Shown here: positions 56,287 to 64,000 of the stretch, one piece after another
Layout of the letters: each line of letters begins with the position of its first letter
Numbering within the stretch: position 1 is the first letter of the stretch
Origin: Lepidodermella squamata
Taxonomy: Eukaryota; Gastrotricha
Assembly (NCBI GenBank): GCA_047495785.1
Contig: JBLDXI010000013.1
Location: 2,852,001 to 2,916,000 of the forward strand
Length of the DNA stretch: 64,000 nucleotides
Direction of reading: 5' to 3'
Made by a program: the position numbers and the translations under genes
The notes under the pieces: model-generated
What the model was told of the DNA's origin: nothing
The model's input: only the letters and a program-made list of their open reading frames with translations
The model's database searches: none

Positions 56287-57018
56287 TTATTTGCCTTTCC
56301 GGCGCTTTTCCGTCTTACGCGGTCTTTTCTGCGGCAGCATCTGGTAATCAGCGTCGTCGTCCACCGCAGCCGGTGGCGACATGAAATCACCTGCAGTCAC
56401 GCTCTCCTGCGATGACGGCGCAAAGTCCGCATTCAGACCCCGCGCATCGTCCAGTAGCGACGAAGAGGGCGGCGGAAGTAGGTACGACGACAGCCCGGCC
56501 TCGTAATTCGGCGGGTACGAACTTTGAGGCCGTTGCTGCTCAGGCCGATTCGGGGCTCGCTTCGGCGGCATCTGCACCAACTGTTTGAATTTCGGCGGAA
56601 TCGGGCCGGGCAACAACCGAAACGCGTTCAACGCATTCGTGGTGAAAGGCACGATTTCTCGGACTACGGGCGGTTTTTCGAGGAGGGATATCAACGAGCC
56701 GTGGTCTTCACTGGCGGGTGTATCTAGGCAACCTGCGACTTCAACAACAAACTCGCTGAGTTCTTCCGGCGGCGGGTTCGCTTTGTATTGGTCGTGGATT
56801 TCGCGAAGACCGGCCAGGGCTAACCAGTCCGCCGCGCCTGATGTCGAGCTATCGATCGAACCGTCTCGCAACAGGTAGAAGTGGCCCCTGAGCGTTGGCT
56901 GGCGGGCGTGGGCCAGGCTAATGGTCGCCTTAATTGAACCACCTGTCGAAGAGTGAGCCGGTGAGCCGACAACTGCTGGGACGGACGAGGATGCCACCGG
57001 GTTTTCGACCACTTCCAT
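56287..57018 (-). CDS. MED19: Mediator subunit 19
   Basis: Head-associated subunit of the Mediator coactivator complex bridging activators and RNA polymerase II. Single exon, 243 residues (human 244). The family core is SLISLLEKPPVVREIVPF and LNAFRLLPGPIPPKFKQL, preceded by a helical region; the C-terminus is basic (KRPRKTEKRRKGK) as in other MED19 proteins, but the middle is Pro/Ser-rich rather than Lys-rich. It lies on the same strand as SMARCC, 627 bp upstream of its start. Confidence 0.9.
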   Translation of the reverse strand: MEVVENPVASSSVPAVVGSPAHSSTGGSIKATISLAHARQPTLRGHFYLLRDGSIDSSTSGAADWLALAGLREIHDQYKANPPPEELSEFVVEVAGCLDTPASEDHGSLISLLEKPPVVREIVPFTTNALNAFRLLPGPIPPKFKQLVQMPPKRAPNRPEQQRPQSSYPPNYEAGLSSYLLPPPSSSLLDDARGLNADFAPSSQESVTAGDFMSPPAAVDDDADYQMLPQKRPRKTEKRRKGK

Positions 57019-58242
57019 ATTAAAATTTAAAACCCTAAAGAAAATACATTCAACACAACAGCTTTATTGTATAGTGTTTACACATCTCTATAATAATACG
57101 CAAAATACCATCACGAGTGGCCGCGACATCGATAAACTTATCGTATATTCATGTGTCACATTTTTCCGAAAAATTATAATATTATTATCCATATTTTTCC
57201 ATAAGAGGAGAGAGACGAAACACTTGATCCGGCTAGAAAAAACGTTTTAAAACCCCCATGCACAACAGCGATTTATCGTATGTACAAATAAATATATATA
57301 TATATATAGCGTCAGTGATATATATAATGTAATAACACTGCAGTGGTAGAAGCGAGGCAAAAACTAATCGATAAGAAGAAGAAGTTTACGCACAAGGAAT
57401 TACAATGACTTGTAGTAGTGGCGGTGGGCGACGAAACGCATTTAAGCGAGGGACGGAGAGAAGTTCGGAGAATGCTCGTGCCATCTCAGAGACAAAAAAT
57501 AAGGTGCGGTGCCGTTCCTTCTCACCTGAAGCAACAATATTTTCAGAGCAATGGAAGAAAAACGACCCGCGGTTTTTTCTCAAGGCCTTAACTTACGACC
57601 CCAAATTTGAAATGATTTGATGGCTACAAATCACAGGTTCAACACAGAAGCTGGTAAATATGTATAGTAGTAAATCGCACATTAAGCACCAAAACCGGAC
57701 GCCATTCAAGACTTGAGAAATTACAAATTACGGGCCAGTCAAAGCTTTCAATTCATAACACAACTGTTGGTTGGTAGTGCCAACATCAACGACGCGGAAT
57801 GATGAAGATTCTTCAGAGAAATATAGTTTTGACAGGTCGTATTTTTCACCATTAAACAATGAATAATCCTGATATAAATATATGTTAAATTTCTACTGAC
57901 TAAAGAATATCAGGTGGGGAGGAGACAAGGCGCTAGAAAATTATTGTAAGTAGGATTTTGTAGTAACCGAAAATAAAACGCTCTCGGGCAATGACTGGCG
58001 CGTTTAAATCAGAAAATCATCATCACTTAACAGAAAAAAATCATCGCTGTTCGCTTTGATTCGACAGATGGTCCGAAGTCCCCCGACATTTGTTATAGGC
58101 TATTAAATAAAGCGGCGGTCATCAATTTGCTCACAATGTAATTAAATGAATCCAATTGAAATTATCTTCGAAAATTGCTGTCAAACACTAGTACATTGAA
58201 TTGCCAAAAGAACGGATGATTAGGTGTAGTACTAAGAAGCGC
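57019..58242. other. Intergenic region, Rab2 to MED19
   Basis: 1.2 kb with no convincing gene. It contains a short TA microsatellite (57292-57308). Open frames on both strands at 57386-57620 overlap each other and neither has family features. It probably holds the MED19 promoter and the Rab2 3' UTR. Confidence 0.5.
57292..57308. repeat. AT dinucleotide microsatellite
   Basis: About eight AT units in intergenic DNA. Confidence 0.85.
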
Positions 58243-59096
<854 letters not shown>

Positions 59097-59213
59097 TTAG
59101 AAGCTAATGATTCAGAAACTGCTGCACAATAGAAAAATTTTATTCCTCGCCAGTCCCAAAAAGATCCTTCTTTGACGGAGAATGAACTTGGAAGCACATG
59201 TGCACCAAAATCA

Positions 59214-59825
59214 TCAAGTGCGCGGAGCACCAAAAGCATCCGGCATTCTCTCGACGGAGTAGCGGTGCTGATGAATATACATAATAGGAACGCCAGGTAA
59301 CTTACGGACTCTGGACTTCAATTCTTTGTCACACGTCGCTACAATGTAGCACTTGTGCTGATTCACTCGCTGGTAGATACAATCATCGGCATATGTGCCC
59401 TTGTGAATGCAAGTTAGTCGCTGAAAACGAGGGTCTTTGATTATTTTGAGTGCTATGCGAAACTTTGATCCAAGCTTTTCCAACTCGGCGACGACGCAAT
59501 CCGTAATGCATGGGATGCATTTTGCATAGAGGCAATCCATCATTCCTTGACATATGTCCAGCTTATTTTTGATTGAGAAGTTGACAAAGTTGGTGTCGAC
59601 GAGTACATGATACGGAGGTCCTAAATTAGCGTTGTACTGGAAGAATAATGATGTAGAAGCAGTTGGTACTGATCTTGAGACAATGTTTGACGTTCCTTCT
59701 TTCTTCGAGCCAGATGCGCCCTTGCGCTTTTTCTTCATTTTATCTGTATTCTTCAAGCGAGGATCTCTAGGATTGATCATCCGCTTCATACGACCAGCTT
59801 TAACTTTGGTTCTGACTTTGCTCAT
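59214..59825 (-). CDS. FCF1: FCF1/UTP24, PIN-domain rRNA endonuclease
   Basis: SSU-processome PIN nuclease, which cleaves pre-rRNA at sites A1 and A2 to release 18S rRNA. Single exon, 203 residues (human 198). Basic N-terminus, then [24 protein letters not shown] containing the first metal-binding Asp, VVAELEKLG with the acidic Glu, TYADDCI and [21 protein letters not shown] with further catalytic acids. A near-complete match to the family at every conserved block. Confidence 0.97.
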   Translation of the reverse strand: MSKVRTKVKAGRMKRMINPRDPRLKNTDKMKKKRKGASGSKKEGTSNIVSRSVPTASTSLFFQYNANLGPPYHVLVDTNFVNFSIKNKLDICQGMMDCLYAKCIPCITDCVVAELEKLGSKFRIALKIIKDPRFQRLTCIHKGTYADDCIYQRVNQHKCYIVATCDKELKSRVRKLPGVPIMYIHQHRYSVERMPDAFGAPRT

Positions 59826-60319
59826 TTCAATTATGAACTATATAAGAAGTGAATTCGACCATGTTAGAACGAGGCACGAGGCACAAAGCCAAAATTCTCA
59901 AGAGCAGATAATTTGGAATAGTCATAAAAAGTACACATGATATGAAGGACGAGAATATGCACCATCCTACGTCCTTGTTAGTGCTATTGAATATTGAGCT
60001 TCGCACCTGTCAGATGATATCGGAGGGCCAGACAGCGGGCTGCAGAACACAAGCAACCCGCCTCCTCCTTTGAAAAAAGCATCCAAATTTTTGCACATTT
60101 GTACATTTTCACATACATTAACTTTTACAATGTATAAAATTTGAATTGACTTGGATAAGCTTTATTGCAAATATTGATTTTTGGGGTATATTTAGCGTCC
60201 TTGGATGACGAACGAACGCCGGGCCAGGTTTTGGCGATATCGTTGTCATTTAACGTCTACCTTCTTTAACTTTTTGATTGATGCGCCATTGATTTCATCT
60301 CTTTATCGATCAACTTGCT
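59826..60319. other. Divergent intergenic region, FCF1 and RPGRIP1L
   Basis: About 490 bp between divergent genes. GTTGTCATTTAAC at 60242-60254, 66 bp before the RPGRIP1L ATG, is an imperfect inverted half-site pair that loosely resembles an RFX X-box. No gene seen. Confidence 0.4.
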
Positions 60320-63300
60320 ATGGATCAGACTGATTTTTCTGAGCAATATGATCCAGGCGCATATAGCAGTAGGTACCAAGACAAAGGCCGCGCTGGAGGT
60401 TTGAAAGTTCCTCTATTTCATTGTATTGTTTACTGAAACTTCGCTAATAGACAAGCGCTTGGAGGTAGAGCGACAACTATCCTCCCGATGGTCCAGGGAG
60501 GAGTTGGAAGATAAATATCTGCGATTGTATGCGGAAAACAATGAACTGCGGGAGTACAAAGCCAAGCAACAGGAAAAGATCAAAATGTGAGTAAACTCGC
60601 AAGTTATGTAGTTACCTAATAATACGCAAACGTTGGCGTCTTAGATTGACCACAAAGCTGGAGAGGCTATTTCAAGATAAGAAGAAATTGCTTTCTGGTG
60701 AAGATGGAGGTTCTCATCAAGGTAAGATCGAGTTAAAGATTTCGCTTTCAAATATTAATCTTGCAATTGGCCAGGTGCATTGAATGCTCAAGAGCTGCAA
60801 GATCGAGTAATTGCTCTGCAGGCTCAAAACGAAAAGCTGAAGGCGAAAGTCGACGTCCTAACTAATCAGCTCAAAGTTCAGCCGAAGGGTTCATCATTTC
60901 AAGGAGTGTCGTCTAAAGTTAACACAGTACGTTGATATGAAATATTCGAGTTTTCTGGGAATAATTCATGATATTTGTAGGGTCTTCCTAAGCCGGACCT
61001 GATGAGTCAAAGTAAAACTCTGCAACAAACTGGAACTGCCAGTGGACTGCGCAGTATCAGTCCTTTAGTTCCTAAGTAAGTTACTGTTTGATGTAAGGTG
61101 CGATGCTATCGTAGCTGGCTTTGTATTGAAGACAAACTCGGCAGATGATCGATGACCTTCGAAACGAAAATTCGCAGCTGTATGTTTAATTTGATGCGAA
61201 CTTTCGGTGCATATTGTAATAATGTGCTTTAGACGCGCCGAGGTAGTGAGGCTGCAACATAACTTGGAGGAATCAAATTCTCGTATCGAAGATGGGCGGA
61301 AAAAGGTATGGTAACTATATTTGTCAGCATCCTCTAAATTCATCTACCTCAACTTTGGTGGCTATTAGAAACCTAGCTCGATGGTAACTGATTTCTTCTA
61401 TATCTTTAAATATTTATTATGCGTATGTTGGTTTCGCATGTGAAGTTTGTCGCTCTTGTTATATGTGATTGAGGAAGCATGATTGTTTTGATGAAGCTTG
61501 CCTGTAAAATGTAAAAAATCACTAAGCTAAAATTTCCATGGCTTTCACTTTAATCACTTTAGCATTCGCCTAGGAATAACTCGTAATGTTTTTTTGTAGC
61601 TTGCCGAAGCTTCAGCTCAATATCAGGAGGATTTGGCGAAAATCAAGCAAGCAATGGGATCCGACCAACGCAGTAGCATCAAAGCCAACATTGAGCAAAT
61701 AAATATGCAGAGAGATCTGAAAGACAAATCAGCCAAGCTGCAAATAACGACGGAGAGATTGAGGCAACTTGAAACGGTAACAATAATTCATGCTCCGTGG
61801 TGGAGACAAGTTAAAACCGCGTTTTCATTTCAGCAATTGGAACAATACAAGTTGAACGAACAGCAGCTACGGCGTGAAGTTGATAAATTGCAAACGGAGG
61901 TCAGAATGGAACAAGAGCGGAGGGCTCATATCCATGAAGAGCTCAAGTCTACGTCAGCTATGGCTCGCGCTGCTCCCGAAGTAAGCCGTAAACTTTGATT
62001 CGCGCGTATATATAGGAGTTGTATATTTTTAGTTGGAGACTAGGCTAAGCGATATCGCGCGAGAAAATGTTATTTTGAAGGAGACTAATGAAAAGCTCAC
62101 ACAAAGGTAACTTGCCGTCGAAGCCTTCATTTTTTCGCATTATCAATTATTGTACGATCCACAGTGCTTTTGATGTCGATCGAGAACGCGGCCTTCAAGA
62201 TCGAGAATCTGCTTATCGTATTCAAATTCAACAGTTGGAGGCCACGCTCAAGGCTGATTTCGGTGAAAAGTCTTCCATTCTAGAAAAGTTGACAGAAGAA
62301 CGAGCAAACGCAGACAAAGTACGACAGGAGCTCAAGGACGAGCGCTTGAAATGCGCGCAGTTGAAGCAAGAGCTGGATGCAATGAACGACAAAATGAAGA
62401 TATTTTCGAAGGCTAGCGCTGTTGATTTTGACGAGCTTGGCGAGGCTTTGATGCTTATTCGCGAGAGAAAACGCAATGCAAATAATGTCGCGAACGAGTC
62501 AGCAATACTGAAATCGATCGGTAATGCGGCACATGCCCAGGACGGCATCAAAGATTGGAAGAAGTTGTATGAAGAGTTGGAAATCGTTCAAGCTGAAACA
62601 GTGAATGAGCTTGATAGAACACGAGCTATTCTTAGTGTTCAATATAGGATTAATAAAGATTACGCGCAGGAAGTTGAAGCAACATCACGCCGCCTTGAAT
62701 CAATCCAGTCTGAATCAGAATCCCGACTTCAAGAATACGCGAAACTGTTGGATCTTCGCTTGGCTCGCATTCGGAAGCTCGAGGCTAGACTTCGCGATTT
62801 GGCCTACGGGGTTCGCCCTCTGCGGCCCATGGCTATGGTCACCCCAGCTGGTTTCGATGACGAGCAGAAGGGCGAACTCGAGGCTGGCCAAAATCTGTTT
62901 GAGATCCACCTTGATACGCTACGCATCAGCTCAGACACCCTGCGTATTTTGGGCGAACCGGAAGTCACAGTTTTCTGTACCTGGGGCTTCTACGAATTCG
63001 AGCTGCAGAAGTCGCCAGTAATTCGGTCTTACAACTCAACTGCGCTTTTCGACTGCACGTCTCAATATATCGTCACAGTTGATGACTTTTTCTTATCTTA
63101 CCTTGCCCATCGTCCGCTGATTATCGAACTTCACCGAGCACGGGGCGGGCTTGATTACGAAACGATAGCTGTTGCTCGAGTTAGCCTGAAGGAATTGCTT
63201 GATTCGCAAGAACCAATTTGCCGCATGTCTGGTAGCGTTCATTTCACCGGACTCTCCGGGGCTCTCGAGGCGATTCAAGTTGCTGAACTCGACTTCTGGG

Positions 63301-64000
63301 TGTTACTCCGCGTGCCTATGCAACATGCTTTCCGACTGTTCCGAGAACGCCTCAAAGCCATGAACTACCTCGTCTCTGATGCGAAGAGCCGAGACGCAGC
63401 TAAGGCCGTGATGGATACAGTTGGTCTGGCGAAGTCTGCTGTTGGCGATGAAAATGTGAATATCCTTCACATTCACATTGTTCGATGCCAAAATCTGGTG
63501 GCTTTCAGCGGCAGCCATAACCAATCACAGCCACCCCGCCAGCCAAGCGCCTACGTGGCATATAAACTGCTGGATTACCCTGAACATGTCACAGCTACGG
63601 TGCCAGAGTCGAGCGCTCCTCAGTTCAACGACCACCACACCTTCACTTTGTACACAACTGCTGATACAGATCGATTCTTGAAAACCGAAGCGTTGCAATT
63701 GTTTGTGTTTGACGATGTCGCACCTGATACGGACGCAACTGCTTATCTGGGCCGGGCTCGAATTCCTATGATAAGCCTGACGAATAATCAACCAGTTCAA
63801 GGGTTGTTCGAACTAATGCGAGCTGATGGAACGGCGAGTGGGGTTATCGAAGTTCGATTATCATGGCAGTTTGCCTATAAACCGCCTTCGAATCTTATTA
63901 TGACCGGCCCGCCGAAACTCGGCCCAGATTCGGAGATTCCGGAGGTTCCAGTTCGCGACGTTGATGCGCAAAATCTTCAACGGCAGTTGCAGCAGTCTTC
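60320..64000 (+). CDS. RPGRIP1L: RPGRIP1L/MKS5-like ciliary transition-zone protein (partial)
   Basis: Scaffold of the ciliary transition zone, needed to place other MKS and NPHP proteins. The gene starts at 60320 (MDQTDFSEQYDPGAY) and runs off the window end. Several small exons with introns of 50-60 bp, and one of about 290 bp (61307-61600), encode a long coiled coil, including DKYLRLYAENNELREYKAKQQEKIKML, typical of this family. A large exon from about 62165 carries more coiled coil, then two C2 domains: the first begins QNLFEIHLDTLRISSDTL, the second VNILHIHIVRCQNL, both ending in family-like beta strands. The C-terminal RPGR-interacting region would lie beyond position 64000. Confidence 0.92.

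Noticed and set aside
57386-57620. Overlapping open frames on both strands near MED19
   Set aside because: The two frames exclude each other, lack motifs and have no convincing splice partners.

Overview
This 64-kb window looks like gene-dense nuclear DNA from a small bilaterian animal. It holds about 29 protein genes, most introns are roughly 50-70 bp with GT-AG ends, and intergenic gaps are often under 300 bp. In several same-strand runs the gap between one stop codon and the next ATG is only 78-142 bp, and a splice-acceptor-like TTTNNAG lies just upstream of the downstream ATG with no room for an upstream promoter. That is the signature of operons resolved by spliced-leader trans-splicing, as in nematodes, flatworms, rotifers or larvaceans. 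Two genes (an HRI-like eIF2-alpha kinase and an RNF17-like multi-Tudor protein) are, to my knowledge, absent from Caenorhabditis elegans, so I do not assign a taxon beyond a trans-splicing microscopic metazoan. No viral, plasmid or bacterial segment was recognised, and no rRNA, tRNA or CRISPR was seen.

Layout. 1-1241 is non-coding and carries a stray copy of a kinesin exon fragment. 1242-5594 (minus) is an intron-rich KIF28/KLP-6 kinesin-3. 6820-11333 (plus) is a likely operon SmB > RNF113/Cwc24 > HRI kinase. 12338-22680 (plus) holds two tandem gamma-glutamylcyclotransferase genes, an RNF17-like RING/Tudor gene, HGH1 and TMX3. 23317-28155 (plus) has a PIP4P (TMEM55) phosphatase, pterin-4a-carbinolamine dehydratase and a truncated PIP4P paralog whose CX5R cysteine is lost. 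28271-29519 (minus) is a Ly6-like, probably GPI-anchored protein, followed by HSBP1 and a small BTB protein. 32076-39402 (plus) is a WDR36 > LENG1 > LDLR-class-A receptor run. OTUD6-type deubiquitinase and GALK2 (plus) are interleaved with four Cys-loop receptor subunits (minus) at 41321-51041. 52301-57018 (minus) carries SWI3/SMARCC and MED19; 58243-59825 (minus) carries Rab2 and FCF1; 60320 to the window end (plus) is RPGRIP1L, cut by the edge.

Functional themes. Two spliceosome proteins (SmB, RNF113) share an operon. Two SSU-processome proteins (WDR36/UTP21, FCF1/UTP24) lie in separate runs, and LENG1 also looks like an RNA-associated factor. KIF28 and RPGRIP1L point to a ciliated organism. 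The four receptor subunits form two recently related pairs, one pair with unusual Gly/Ser-rich N-termini. Longer introns (0.4-1.3 kb) are exceptions; two of them share a dispersed repeat and one may contain an antisense coding remnant.
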